Assembly: GCA_018292915.2 (NCBI GenBank)
Contig: JACVVK020000544.1
Span: 62,001-126,000 of the forward strand
DNA: 64,000 bases
From: Batillaria attramentaria
Lineage: Eukaryota > Mollusca > Gastropoda > Batillariidae
Direction of reading: 5' to 3'
In this document: piece by piece, positions 1-11,560 of the stretch
Numbering within the stretch: the first letter of the stretch is position 1
Layout: every line of letters begins with the position of its first letter
Made by a program: the position numbers and the translations under genes
The notes under the pieces: model-generated
The model's database searches: none
The model's input: only the letters and a program-made list of their open reading frames with translations
Told to the model about the DNA's origin: nothing

Positions 1-270
1 TTCAGGAGCGACGGAGTTTGCCCATTTCTGCCGGCTGTTTTATGCTGTCCCGATTATTCCTGTCTGTGTTTCAAAACGAGACTGAATGTTCACGGTAATA
101 CTGTGACGCTGACTTGAAGCGTGTAATCTAGCTGTAGATATCCCGACATTCAGTTCCCATGTGTTACAGTTTCCAGTAAATGGACATGTATCAACATTGT
201 TTCAGACTTGGCTCCGCTCTCCTAAAATCAATTCTCTCCTTCTCCTTTTTCGAAATCGTTACTGACAGAT

Positions 271-387
271 ATGTGTGTGTGGGGGGGGGGGGGATGCCTA
301 ACCGCCAAATGCTCATCCATCTCCTTTGGCATCTGGAACTCTGGTAGATGATTTTCAGCGCAGAGAGACACAACAAACACACACACG

Positions 388-448
<61 letters not shown>
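271..448. repeat. microsatellites: (GT)n-poly(G) and (CA)n
   Basis: A short GT run passes into a G homopolymer (about 271-293), followed by a CA tract with CG interruptions (about 367-448). The neighbouring open frames of alternating Cys/Val or Thr/His are translations of these dinucleotides and are not genes. Sequence from 1 to 270 shows nothing recognisable. Confidence 0.95.
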
Positions 449-452
<4 letters not shown>

Positions 453-790
453 GACCCCCACTCGCCCAACATGAACAGCACAACACAACGTGCAGTCACC
501 TCGCCATCCTCAGCGCAGAACCTGCAGGGGGGCATGTCAAAATGGTCTGACGTCAGTTTGACAGATGACAAACAACGTGTCTGCCACATGGTGCAACCAC
601 AGACATAGAAAAGATCTATCTTTTTTACGGCTGTGGGTGCAACGTACTCTTAAAAACACTCTCAATGCAGAACCCATTACGAACATAGAGACTTTAAGCA
701 ACAAGTACCTCAAACTGCTTCCGCGTAGGCAAAGAAAGTACCCTGGGCCATGTTTGCGTACGCGAAGAACTTCTGTACGATTTTGTGCCA

Positions 791-822
791 GTGTGTGTGT
801 GTGTGTGTGGGGGGGGGGGGGT
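791..822. repeat. (GT)n followed by poly(G)
   Basis: About nine GT dinucleotides run into about a dozen G, the same GT-to-G arrangement as near 271 and 19750. Confidence 0.95.
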
Positions 823-1470
823 CTGCAGAGGATGAAATGTATTGTGCTGCGCCAGTTTTCGCACACAAATAATTGATGAGAGCGTGAGTGTCCATGGAGG
901 TTTACAGCCGGCCGTGATTACAGCCCTGCGTGGTGATAACTATTTGCCCCGTGCGAGATAAATCACTCCCATTATTTCCATTTTTGTCTGTGTTCGTGTC
1001 CACTCATCCCGCGTCTGATGCGAAAACGGAAAGTTTTAAGTGAAAAGAGCTGCGCTGTTTGGCGTCGTTTTTACAGCATCCTGCGTGAGTTATGCCCCGT
1101 GGTTATTAAAGGAGCCTCTCCCGGGGAGAAGATTAACATTCTGCTTGTCTTTTCGTAATACACAGAATTATGATGTGGGGGTAAGACACGGCGAAAATTG
1201 CGTCATAAATTGTTGATCGTGTCTAATGTTGATTGGTGGGGTCGGCGGTTGATCTGTCTTTAACCACGTGCGATATCAAATTAACAATGTCCAATCACCT
1301 ACTTCAAAAGCAAAAAATTCGTGTTTTATTTTCTCAAGAACGACCTTTGGACACCGATGATTTTTTGGGAGCTAGAAACGCTTCATATTATGTCCGCTAT
1401 GTTTTGCCTCAAGATGACGCTGAAAGTGACGATCACCGGTGTTGTTTACAATCCCACTGGACGACACACA
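823..1470. other. unique-looking stretch, nothing recognised
   Basis: I see no repeat, splice-bounded frame or RNA gene here. Two long frames that begin inside it (1233 and 1321) become long only by entering the 45-bp array downstream. Confidence 0.6.
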
Positions 1471-4400
1471 ACACTCACACTCCACCTGTCCCAAACGGTC
1501 CAGTGGGTTATTACAACACTCACACTCCACCTGTCCCAAACGGCCCAGTGGGTTATTACAACACTCACACTCCACCTGTCCCAAACGGTCCAGTGGGTTA
1601 TTACAACACTCACACTCCACCTGTCCCAAACGGTCCAGTGGGTTATTACAACCCTCACACTCCACCTGTCCCAAACGGCCCAGTGGGTTATTACAACCCT
1701 CACACTCCACCTGTCCCAAACGGTCCAGTGGGTTATTACAACACTCACACTCCACCTGTCCCAAACGGTCCAGTGGGTTATTACAACACTCACACTCCAC
1801 CTGTCCCAAACGGTCCAGTGGGTTATTACAACCCTCACACTCCACCTGTCCCAAACGGCCCAGTGGGTTATTACAACACTCACACTCCACCTGTCCCAAA
1901 CGGCCCAGTGGGTTATTACAACACTCACACTCCACCTGTCCCAAACGGCCCAGTGGGTTATTACAACACTCACACTCCACCTCTCCCAAACGGTCCAGTG
2001 GGTTATTACAACACTCACACTCCACCTCTCCCAAACGGTCCAGTGGGTTATTACAACACTCACACTCCACCTCTCCCAAACGGTCCAGTGGGTTATTACA
2101 ACACTCACACTCCACCTCTCCCAAACGGCCCAGTGGGTTATTACAACACTCACACTCCACCTGTCCCAAACGGCCCAGTGGGTTATTACAACACTCACAC
2201 TCCACCTGTCCCAAACGGCCCAGTGGGTTATTACAACCCTCACACTCCACCTGTCCCAAACGGCCCAGTGGGTTATTACAACCCTCACACTCCACCTGTC
2301 CCAAACGGCCCAGTGGGTTATTACAACCCTCACACTCCACCTGTCCCAAACGGTCCAGTGGGTTATTACAACCCTCACACTCCACCTGTCCCAAACGGTC
2401 CAGTGGGTTATTACAACCCTCACACTCCACCTGTCCCAAACGGCCCAGTGGGTTATTACAACCCTCACACTCCACCTGTCCCAAACGGCCCAGTGGGTTA
2501 TTACAACCCTCACACTCCACCTGTCCCAAACGGCCCAGTGGGTTATTACAACCCTCACACTGCACCTGTCCCAAACGGCCCAGTGGGTTATACAACCCTC
2601 ACACTGCACCTGTCCCAAACGGCCCAGTGGGTTATTACAACCCTCACACTGCACCTGTCCCAAACGGCCCAGTGGGTTATTACAACACTCACACTCCACC
2701 TGTCCCAAACGGTCCAGTGGGTTATTACAACACTCACACTCCACCTGTCCCAAACGGCCCAGTGGGTTATTACAACACTCACACTGCACCTGTCCCAAAC
2801 GGCCCAGTGGGTTATTACAACACTCACACTCCACCTGTCCCAAACGGTCCAGTGGGTTATTGCAACACTCACACTCCACCTGTCCCAAACGGCCCAGTGG
2901 GTTATTACAACACTCACACTCCACCTGTCCCAAACGGCCCAGTGGGTTATTACAACACTCACACTCCACCTGTCCCAAACGGCCCAGTGGGTTATTACAA
3001 CACTCACACTCCACCTGTCCCAAACGGCCCAGTGGGTTATTACAACACTCACACTCCACCTGTCCCAAACGGCCCAGTGGGTTATTACAACACTCACACT
3101 CCACCTGTCCCAAACGGCCCAGTGGGTTATTACAACACTCACACTCCACCTGTCCCAAACGGCCCAGTGGGTTATTACAACACTCACACTCCACCTGTCC
3201 CAAACGGCCCAGTGGGTTATTACAACACTCACACTCCACCTGTCCCAAACGGTCCAGTGGGTTATTACAACACTCACACTCCACCTGTCCCAAACGGCCC
3301 AGTGGGTTATTACAACACTCACACTCCACCTGTCCCAAACGGCCCAGTGGGTTATTACAACACTCACACTCCACCTGTCCCAAACGGCCCAGTGGGTTAT
3401 TACAACACTCACACTCCACCTGTCCCAAACGGCCCAGTGGGTTATTACAACACTCACACTCCACCTGTCCCAAACGGCCCAGTGGGTTATTACAACCCTC
3501 ACACTCCACCTGTCCCAAACGGCCCAGTGGGTTATTACAACCCTCACACTCCACCTGTCCCAAACGGCCCAGTGGGTTATTACAACCCTCACACTCCACC
3601 TGTCCCAAACGGCCCAGTGGGTTATTACAACCCTCACACTCCACCTGTCCCAAACGGCCCAGTGGGTTATTACAACACTCACACTCCACCTGTCCCAAAC
3701 GGTCCAGTGGGTTATTACAACCCTCACACTCCACCTGTCCCAAACGGTCCAGTGGGTTATTACAACCCTCACACTCCACCTGTCCCAAACGGTCCAGTGG
3801 GTTATTACAACCCTCACACTCCACCTGTCCCAAACGGTCCAGTGGGTTATTACAACCCTCACACTCCACCTGTCCCAAACGGTCCAGTGGGTTATTACAA
3901 CCCTCACACTCCACCTGTCCCAAACGGTCCAGTGGGTTATTACAACCCTCACACTCCACCTGTCCCAAACGGTCCAGTGGGTTATTACAACACTCACACT
4001 CCACCTGTCCCAAACGGTCCAGTGGGTTATTACAACACTCACACTCCACCTGTCCCAAACGGTCCAGTGGGTTATTACAACACTCACACTGCACCTGTCC
4101 CAAACGGTCCAGTGGGTTATTACAACACTCACACTGCACCTGTCCCAAACGGTCCAGTGGGTTATTACAACACTCACACTGCACCTGTCCCAAACGGCCC
4201 AGTGGGTTATTACAACCCTCACACTGCACCTGTCCCAAACGGCCCAGTGGGTTATTACAACCCTCACACTCCACCTGTCCCAAACGGCCCAGTGGGTTGT
4301 TACAACCCTCACACTCCACCTGTCCCAAACGGTCCAGTGGGTTGTTACAACCCTCACACTCCACCTGTCCTAAACGGTCCAGTGGGTTGTTACAACCCTC

Positions 4401-4617
4401 ACACTCCACCTGTCCCAAACGGTCCAGTGGGTTATTACAACACTCACACTCCACCTGTCCCAAACGGTCCAGTGGGTTATTACAACACTCACACTCCACC
4501 TGTCCCAAACGGTCCAGTGGGTTGTTACAACACTCACACTCCACCTGTCCCAAACGGTCCAGTGGGTTATTACAACACTCACACTCCACCTGTCCCAAAC
4601 GGCCCAGTGGGTTATTG
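1471..4617. repeat. 45-bp minisatellite, about 70 copies
   Basis: The 45-bp unit begins ACACTCACACTCCACCTGTC and ends GGGTTATTACA. It is repeated head to tail for about 3.15 kb. Because 45 is a multiple of three, several frames stay open; one reads NTHTPPVPNGPVGYY per unit. A single-base deletion in the copy near 2589-2591 (one T lost from GGTTATTACA) moves every frame to the next one without producing a stop, so the frame is not being conserved. Variants are few and recurrent: A/C in ACACTC/CCCTC, C/T in GGYCC, G/C in CTSTC, C/G in TSCACC. They occur in runs, such as four consecutive CTCTC copies at about 1978-2120 and TTGTTA copies near 4296-4530, which points to local homogenisation. Mostly amino-acid-changing differences and the frameshift argue against a secreted Pro-rich protein. 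Confidence 0.97.
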
Positions 4618-4789
4618 ACTTATTGTGATTGGTTGGTCGGTTTTGTAGTTGACTGGCTGGTTCCAAATGCTTCTGTTTCAGACTGTGTTGTTATTGTTGT
4701 TGTTTTATCTTTACGGAGATTTTTCACGTTTCTAAAGGAAGATGCTGGGGAGACGTTTGTGAGATGGGTAGAGCGCGTATGAGCTGGTT

Positions 4790-5062
4790 GGTTAGTTGGG
4801 TTTAACGTCCCACGCCACAAGACTATGATATGAGTGGAGACGGCCCTAATGAGCAGGTTATGGGGGAGAAGGGACAGCTACCCTAACTGAGCAGTCCAGC
4901 TGAACAGTATTCAATCCAATCAGACTGCCCTGTCAACCACATTTGAGTTTTTGCGTTAGCACAAATTTTTACTTCTGCCTCTGCTCGGGGTCGAACCCAC
5001 ACATCTCCGCACGAAAGTGCGCGGACCAACCCACCAGACCCCTCCGGCCGCCGTAACGTAAG
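4790..5062 (-). mobile_element. tRNA-derived SINE, family 1
   Basis: On the minus strand a tRNA-like head lies at about 5052-4979. It has an A-box-like GTCTGGTGGGTTGGTCC and a B-box-like GGGTTCGACCCC. The body then runs leftward to a GGGACGTTAAACCCA tail near 4800. The body has a second copy at 21866-22165, and related heads occur at 23180-23276 and 11250-11325. The acceptor stem does not close properly, so this is a SINE and not a tRNA gene. Internal pol III promoter boxes would drive its transcription. Confidence 0.8.
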
Positions 5063-5686
5063 AGTTAAACTTACCCTGCCTTTACGTGTTTCCATCCGAT
5101 CACTGGGAACAAACATCGACGCTGACTGTCCTTACTATGCAGGTTTCGGGGCGCTGCATGAAACTGACAATTCTACGACAGGGAACGAGGATATTCAGGT
5201 TTCTACCATTCCAACCAGTCGATGTCCGTGACTCGACTTCACATTCTACCTTTATCGGCGACGCCATCGTTCAGACGCGTCACACAAGTTGAAGAATTAA
5301 TATGGAAACGATCTGTCTGCTTTTCCTGACCTCAACTGATTCGTCACTCCTGTCACGTGACTACGGGACGGGCGGCAGATGACGTTTATTCAAACGTATA
5401 ACACCCTTGTACGTGTGACTGCCGGCTGCATGGATACCGTTCATCTGAGGTTTCTGTCTGTCTGTGTCTGGCTGGTGTGTCTCCGGAAGTCTGACAAAAC
5501 TGGCTTCCCTTACAATGGCTGCTGGCGTCCGATCGGAACTTGTGGGGTTATGTGATATCTGTGCACGTCTATCCCGGCAGCTACAAACTTTAAACGTTTT
5601 AAGTCTAAGACTAGAACTAAGTCTGAGACATTTCTGGTCTTATTTCATGCATCAGGCCCCTGATCTTTCCTTTCTTTAGTTCCTTT
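5063..5686. other. no recognisable feature
   Basis: Mixed-composition sequence with short open frames only (for example 5464-5679, 71 codons). None shows a domain, codon pattern or splice context that would support a gene. Confidence 0.5.
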
Positions 5687-5722
5687 TTTTCCTTCCTTTT
5701 TTTTTTTGTCCCCCCCCCCCCC
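5687..5722. repeat. T-rich tract followed by poly(C)
   Basis: A pyrimidine tract of T with CC interruptions ends in about 13 C. The following stretch, 5723-6040, holds only G-rich sequence at 5920-5960 and nothing else recognised. Confidence 0.9.
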
Positions 5723-6038
5723 TAAAAGCATTGACGAGTAAAGTAAGCTGGGCACGTTTGGTGGACTGAGCCCTTCTCGCTATTTGGTTTTTGTTTTTCG
5801 CGTTTAAAATTGACTAGTCACAAAGTGGGTCAGTTCTAACGCCTGTCAGATGCCCTGAACGTAATCCGCCACGATAAGCCATGTGTCAATAGCCCCGGTG
5901 ACTTTTTTAGGGGCTGTGAGGAGGGAGGGAAATGTGGGAGGGAGGGGGTAGGGGGCGCGTTAGGGAGGACGAGGGCTTCAGAGAACGGAAGGGGAGTGTA
6001 GTGTGAAGGGGATTAGTGGTAATCTTTGGAAAGGGAGA

Positions 6039-6041
<3 letters not shown>

Positions 6042-6085
<44 letters not shown>
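6042..6085. repeat. (CT)n microsatellite
   Basis: About 22 uninterrupted CT dinucleotides. Confidence 0.97.
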
Positions 6086-6088
<3 letters not shown>

Positions 6089-6551
6089 CGTGCCTGTATC
6101 GTCTTCGCGACATAATATACAAGATGGTGATTACAACCAGATGCAAGCTCCCATAAACACGGGTGATTAAAACACATACAGTAGTAGGTTCCAGGCTCAG
6201 GTGCATGACGACACAACTGCCATTTGCGAAAGGGAACTCACTCTTCATCAGCTAAGAGAAGGAACGTTTCCCTTGAAGCGGCCTTTCATCACATGAGGAA
6301 CTCTCAACAGACAAGGGAAAGAACTGTTTCAATCAGACGCTTTAATTGTTGCGTCAATGACCTCCCCAGAGACTATAACTAAGAGATCTTTTAGCTTGGA
6401 TTTCCTGGAGTGCAAATAGAGCATCACGTGACATGAATGTGTCACCTCGAGAGCGAGAAGAAGTATGAGCGATCGGTGGGCGTTCAGTTTGGCTCGTATC
6501 TTAGCAACGACGCACAGCAGACGGCTATAACTTTGCACGTTTTGTACTGGT

Positions 6552-6583
<32 letters not shown>
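6552..6583. repeat. (GTT)n microsatellite
   Basis: About ten GTT trinucleotides, followed by a T-rich stretch. Sequence between 6086 and 6551 shows nothing recognised. Confidence 0.95.
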
Positions 6584-6584
<1 letters not shown>

Positions 6585-6904
6585 TGGTGGGGGTTTTTTG
6601 GTGTGTTTTTTTTCCCCGTCGTAAGCATGTCAATCTGTAAACGTTAACTTGTCTCCCTTTAAAAAAAAAGTGGCCGCACACCACGTGCACGTTTACAAAG
6701 TGGTGGAGAGAGAGGGAGAGAGAAATGTAATCTCGTGGGACTGGAGATTGTCACGTGTCTCGTGACATCACGCCCATCCCTTCAGTGCTTGCTGTTGTCC
6801 TGTATAGGAACGTGCACGCCACAACATATAACGAATGATGCAATATGCATAGGGAATTGGAAAGAGGTTCTTGTCTGTTTGTTGTTTGTTTCTACTTTCT
6901 TTTC

Positions 6905-7056
6905 TCAGTGGGCGGTGGATGTCTCAGTGGGCGGTGGATGTCTCAGTGGGCGGTGGATGTCTCAGTGGGCGGTGGATGTCTCAGTGGGCGGTGGATGTCT
7001 CAGTGGGCGGTGGATGTCTCAGTGGGCGGTGGATGTCTCAGTGGGCGGTGGATGTA
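6905..7056. repeat. 19-bp minisatellite, 8 copies
   Basis: Eight virtually identical copies of a 19-bp unit containing CAGTGGGCGGTGGATGT are joined head to tail. The near identity suggests recent expansion. The unit is not a multiple of three, so all three frames read different peptides through it. Confidence 0.96.
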
Positions 7057-7153
7057 GAGAACAGGAGACTTGGCTTGACTGACGGATGGCTTCTGCAGAC
7101 TGAAAATGGAATTTCCATACGGCATACGGGCAAAGGCATACCGCAGACCCGCC

Positions 7154-7156
<3 letters not shown>

Positions 7157-7246
<90 letters not shown>
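7157..7246. repeat. (GT)n-(GA)n compound microsatellite
   Basis: A GT run of about 28 dinucleotides passes directly into about 17 GA dinucleotides. Confidence 0.97.
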
Positions 7247-7248
<2 letters not shown>

Positions 7249-7329
7249 CTGCCGGGATTTCAACTTTTGCACTTTCAAACTTAAAATTTTCCGAAAGTTC
7301 AAAACTGCTGAACCACTTGTCAGGATTAC

Positions 7330-7330
<1 letters not shown>

Positions 7331-7401
<71 letters not shown>

Positions 7402-7402
7402 A

Positions 7403-7449
<47 letters not shown>
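7331..7449. repeat. (GT)n-(GA)n compound microsatellite, second copy
   Basis: The GT tract is interrupted once by CA near 7400 and passes into GA. It has the same order of motifs as the tract 85 bp upstream. Confidence 0.97.
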
Positions 7450-7860
7450 TGAAATAATAAATCTGACGGGAGACTGGCAGACTACGACAGTATATTCATA
7501 TGAATCTGATACGTGTCACACCAAGCCACAAAATGGGAATGGAAATCTGCAATTTGCGTCTCCTGTTGCTGTCTCTACTAAATCTCTGTACCGGGTTTCT
7601 GGACTCTGGGGCAGGGAAGGGCACTTAATCACTCCCATGTGATGCATATCCCTCAAATGATCAACCTGACCTACACACTGATTCTGTGGAATGGGGTTAG
7701 TTGGTGAGGCGTGTTTGTTTGTTTGTTTGGTCCATCTCTCCTTTCAGTGTCTGGTTGCTTGCTTAGTTGCTTGCTCGGTTGGTTGGTTGGTTAGTTAGGG
7801 TTGTTTGTTGCTGTTGTTGTTGTTGCAGGGGGAGAGGGGCGGAATTTCTTAGGGAAGGGG
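7450..7860. other. no gene; short (GTTT)n, (GGTT)n and (GTT)n runs
   Basis: Apart from low-order runs near 7706-7730, 7775-7795 and 7800-7826 nothing is recognised. Confidence 0.6.
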
Positions 7861-7872
7861 GGATTTCTTACA

Positions 7873-7926
7873 TCGATCGATCAATTGATCGATCAGTCAA
7901 TCAATCAATCAATCAATCAATCAATC
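7873..7926. repeat. (GATC)n / (TCAA)n tetranucleotide tract
   Basis: Repeated GATC and GATCAATT give way to about nine TCAA tetranucleotides. The left half is self-complementary. Confidence 0.93.
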
Positions 7927-7929
7927 TTT

Positions 7930-8884
7930 TATTCGTTCTTGTCGGAATTGGGTTTCTGTGGCCCTCAAATTAATAATGCATGTATAGAAATGAATATTTT
8001 TTTAAGACGTGTCACATTGTGAATTTGATATATTGACGTGTGTATTATTTTACAGAGGAATAAATGTTGATAAACCTAATAAACTATTGGCAGTTTGCTC
8101 GTGGACAAATTCACAGTCATTTATTACCATAACTGATAAACACTTCAGTTTGTAAATGACAGTCTGGTACTGTGTGGCCCGTATTAAGTTTGTGGCGAGG
8201 GAAGGCGTGATAGAGTATGGCGGCAAAATGGAGGGGTTGGGAGTGAGAGATTGGGACAAGGAGAGGAAGAGGTTTGAGATGGAAGTGAGAAGTGCAATGT
8301 CTGAAGCGGAGACCATTCGTTGTGTGGAAGACTCGGATGGTGAAAGATACATTTCTTCCCCGTCACTGGTACTACTTAAATGAATCACTGGCAGATAATG
8401 AAGCGAAGGTCGCCAGACAGTTCACACGAACAGTTTCTACAAACGAGGAAACTTTCCCAGCAGAACTCAGAAGAGGTGGGAAGGACGCTAACCGCCGGTA
8501 CAGTCCTACTGTGGACGGAAAATGAAAACTTAGTGGAAATTTCAGCGTTTTTTGGTGGTGGTTGTTGGTAAAATTGAGGAGTTAAAGAGAGAAAAAAAGG
8601 GGTTAACTTGTACAAATGCAAAGATGGCCCTATGACATGAAAAAGAAACACCTAACCTAATAACCACATAACTAAACAACTGACCAAAAAAACAAAACAA
8701 AAACCTACCTACTAAATCTACAGGTCGTTTGGTTCTTCGGTTTTTAATTAATTGGTTGCTTGTTTGAGTTTTTTTTAATGTCCTCGACCTTTAGTAGAGC
8801 CTCACTCTCAGTCATAATTTAAAGTCGCTATTACACTTTCTTTTGCACGTAGTTTGACTAACTTCGAATTTTCACGAACACATT
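7930..8884. other. no supported gene; one Glu/Arg-rich short frame
   Basis: A 75-codon frame at 8156-8383 (+) contains a charged stretch reading VRDWDKERKRFEMEVRSAMS. It has no recognisable domain and no clear splice context, so I do not call it a gene. The rest is AT-rich and featureless. Confidence 0.35.
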
Positions 8885-9062
8885 TGGGGAGCCGGGTTGG
8901 CCGAATGGTAGAGCGATGGACTTCTAATGCTCGGGTCGTGAGTTCGTATCCCAGCTGGAGCCAAATATTTGTGCTGGCACTTTCATCGTTGCCCAGTCTT
9001 TGATATCACCCGTATGTGGTGGAAAAGGACGTTAAACCCCCAAACACCCACCCACCCACCCA
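8885..9062 (+). mobile_element. tRNA-derived SINE, family 2 (full length)
   Basis: The head has the A-box GGCCGAATGGTAGAGC at about 8899-8914 and a B-box-like GAGTTCGTATCCC at about 8940. Next comes a body with CCAAATATTTGTGCTGGC, then GTCTTTGATATCACCC, GTGGTGGAAAAGGACG and TTAAACCCCC, and a (CACC)n simple tail. The GGCCGAATGGT box resembles tRNA-Leu or tRNA-Ser. The same family recurs at 26017, 36145 (minus), 38905 (minus), 51575 (minus) and 59308. Confidence 0.88.
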
Positions 9063-9324
9063 CCCCTCCACCCGCCCCTCCCCCGCTCCTCCCCCGCTCC
9101 CCCACCCTTACGAACACATTTCTCTTCCCTGCAGCTTTAAACAATAGCGTATACACGCAGACACAAAGAATGGGAATCTGAGGAAAAAAAATTCCAGTAA
9201 GAATCTATCCAAAATAAAAGTTAATTTCTGGTGACGATGCACAGAGAGAAAGTTTTGTGCCTCGAGAAATGTGGAAGTGTTTTAAGCTGTGTAGTTTGCT
9301 GCTCAGCATGAGAAGCAGTATATA

Positions 9325-9475
9325 CCGACCAACAAGACAGTATATATACCGACCAACAAGACAGTATATATATACCGACCAACAAGACAGTATATATACC
9401 GACCAACAAGACAGTATATATACCGACCAACAAGACAGTATATATATACCGACCAACAAGACAGTATATATATAT
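9325..9475. repeat. 24/26-bp minisatellite, 6 copies
   Basis: Six copies of CCGACCAACAAGACAG are separated by (TA)3-5 links; start-to-start spacing is 24 or 26 bp, differing by one TA. A much larger array of the same unit on the same strand lies at 11561-12316. Confidence 0.97.
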
Positions 9476-9636
9476 GTTACAGTGAATTTGTGTAATCAGG
9501 GATTTCATGAAATCCCTAAAATTTTCAGTAAGTTCATGTAATTACTGTTTCACTCGGGGATTTCATGAAATCCCTAAAATTTCCAGGGATTTCATGAAAT
9601 CCCTGATTTCAAGGGCCAGGGATTTCAGGAAATCAC
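9476..9636. repeat. flank with repeated 20-bp palindrome, right-end TIR
   Basis: The exact palindrome AGGGATTTCATGAAATCCCT occurs at 9498-9517 and 9585-9604. A one-base variant lies at 9556-9575 and a decayed copy near 9617-9636. The block from about 9476 to 9604 is the reverse complement of 11425-11555, while the minisatellites beside the two blocks are in the same orientation. This fits the right-hand terminal inverted repeat of an element whose core is the minisatellite. Confidence 0.85.
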
Positions 9637-9732
9637 TGACCCATAATTTTCTTAAGCCGAACACAGGAGTGCATCCCGTTCAACTAATCTTTTGTGGGTT
9701 TTTTTAAGGACAGACATGGTAAAGAAAGTAAA

Positions 9733-10076
9733 CACATAGAGGTACATCTCGAACAACTCAAATATTTGAGATAATCAGTGAAAATAATAAATACATGCAA
9801 GTGTATCTGACGGAACTCTACATATAAGATAGCCACAGTATAAAACAAAACATACAAGTTCTCACAGTAGAAGATACAAAATAAATAAAAAATGCAAGTA
9901 CATTTCGCGCAACCAATATGTAAGATAGTTACAGTAAAAGAAGAAAAAAATGTGCAAGTTCGTTTCGCACAACTCATACGTGTACGATGACCATAGTTTT
10001 TTTTTGTTTTTTTTTAATGATAAAACAAGCGAGTACATTTCGCGCAACTCATACGTGTAAGATGTCACAGTAAAAT
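9733..10076. repeat. diverged tandem repeat, about five copies of 60-80 bp
   Basis: A phrase like GCAAGTACATTTCGCGCAAC, then CATACGTGTAAGATAG and CACAGTAAAA, recurs with many changes at about 9741, 9797, 9893, 9953 and 10031. The last copies are the most regular. No open frame is conserved. Confidence 0.75.
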
Positions 10077-10301
10077 CCATCTTTGAAAACCATGCACTAG
10101 CGTAGGACTTGGGGAGGGGTGGGTGGGGCGAGAGTATCTGTTCGTCCCCTCGTATTCTTGGTGCTGAAAATGTCAGAATAATTTTATGTGTACCTCAAAT
10201 ACTGGAAATGGCGTAATAGATCTCCTCAGGTGAAAGGTATTTATTGACTGAAATGGAATAATGAAAATCCCCGCTCCCCTGTTGTTAGAATTTTCGAGCC
10301 T

Positions 10302-10303
<2 letters not shown>

Positions 10304-10360
<57 letters not shown>

Positions 10361-10362
10361 AC
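10304..10362. repeat. poly(C) about 40 nt, then (CA)n
   Basis: A C homopolymer of about 40 bases is followed by a short CA run. Its length is probably uncertain in the assembly. Confidence 0.95.
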
Positions 10363-10804
10363 CCCTTCCCCTTCCCCCTTCCGTGAAGCAAATTTACTTG
10401 GTCAGGAGATAATAGTCGTTCTGCTCTTTCTCTGACCACCAGCAGCAGCAGATTTCACACTCTCCACGAGTTTGTAGTAGTCTTCTTTTGGAATCAGATA
10501 TTTGTGGTGTGTTTGGTAGCGTGCAAATAGCTCCGCTTTGAAAGTCTCTTCCGTGCTGGGTTGAGACATGCTTGCAGTGGAGTGGTAGGCAGTTGTAAGT
10601 ACATGTAGCAGACTGCAGTGTTAGTGTACCCTCGTGAACATGCAGTTTCACCAGTCAAAAGAAATTACTGTTTGTGTACAGAGTTGTCACATGGTGAGAA
10701 TGCTGTGGTGAGCTGCTGCTAAGACTGAAATTTCAGGGTCTAGGCAATTCTGAACTTGTCATCTGATCTACGAGTGATTTTTTTCTGCCCTAACTCTTTG
10801 CCAG
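10363..10804. other. no recognisable feature
   Basis: No repeat or supported frame seen. Confidence 0.5.
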
Positions 10805-10860
10805 CGTCCACTGGGATACTGCGCTATATAAAAACAATTTATTATTATTATTATTATTCA
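10805..10860 (+). mobile_element. SINE 3' tail with (ATT)n
   Basis: TGCGCTATATAAAAACAATT runs into (ATT)n. The same tail pattern is seen at 15765-15855 and 16485-16580. No tRNA head is recognisable upstream, so this is a 3' fragment. Confidence 0.65.
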
Positions 10861-11024
10861 GTGATGTTCCTCCCAGGTCATGGAGTGGAATCCACGGAGG
10901 GCACGAAAGCTGGGGCATTTTTAAAAAAATATTATGATTGTGCACTGATGATGATGATGGAGATGAGGATGATGGTAAGATGATGCTATGGAGGTCCGTG
11001 TGGTTTGGGACTGCGGGACAGGGC

Positions 11025-11325
11025 TGCATTCCACGCTTCCTGTCATAAATATCCCGGAGTTAACCAGGCCCTGGAACTACGGCACCTGCGGTGCCGATGT
11101 GTAATTATCCACATCATAGGATGTGTCATACATCCCGAAAGTCGCACCCGTGAAGTGGATGAATCACGGCTGTGTGGCAACGGCCTCCACATTAGGCCCA
11201 TAGCACACCTGCTCTGGGTAGGAGCCGACCTAGGTAGGAAAAATGTCTCTTGCCTCTGCTGGGACTCGAACCCGGGTCTCCCGGTCCATGGTCCGAAGTG
11301 CTAACCACTACACTGCAGGGGCCGG
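11025..11325 (-). mobile_element. tRNA-derived SINE, family 1-like, well preserved head
   Basis: Reading the minus strand from about 11322, the head begins GCCCCTGCAGTGTAGTGG and has a B-box GGGTTCGAGTCCC. A 3' acceptor-like CAGAGGC pairs with the 5' GCCCCTG except for one position. Downstream, AGCAGAGGCAAGAGAC is shared with the head-body junction of the copy at 4790-5062. It could pass for a tRNA, but the anticodon arm does not fold cleanly and a non-tRNA body follows. Confidence 0.78.
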
Positions 11326-11424
11326 TACGAGTGAAATTTCAGGGTGTAGGCACCGGTTGTCTGATCTTACACAAATTCACTAAACTCAGCCAGTAAGATA
11401 GTGTGAAAACCATGACAAAAACTT

Positions 11425-11556
11425 AGGGATTTCATGAAATCCCTGGAAATTTTAGGGATTTCATGAAATCCCCGAGTGAAACAGTAATTACATGAACTAA
11501 CTGAAAATTTCAGGGATTTCATGAAATCCCTGATTACACAAATTCACTGTAACATA
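11425..11556. repeat. flank with repeated 20-bp palindrome, left-end TIR
   Basis: AGGGATTTCATGAAATCCCT occurs at 11425-11444 and 11512-11531, with a one-base variant at 11454-11473. The block is the reverse complement of 9476-9604 with few differences. It abuts the large 24/26-bp array on its right, the mirror of the arrangement at 9325-9636. Confidence 0.85.
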
Positions 11557-11560
11557 TATA

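Noticed and set aside
1233..4782. Open frames of more than 1,000 codons with Pro/His/Thr-rich or Cys-rich repeats, suggesting a secreted structural protein
   Set aside because: They are present in several frames on both strands because the unit is 45 bp. A one-base deletion shifts the frame midway, and there is no signal peptide or unique coding sequence.
11250..11325. Possible functional tRNA gene on the minus strand
   Set aside because: The acceptor and T arms are imperfect, no proper anticodon arm forms, and a SINE body follows immediately.
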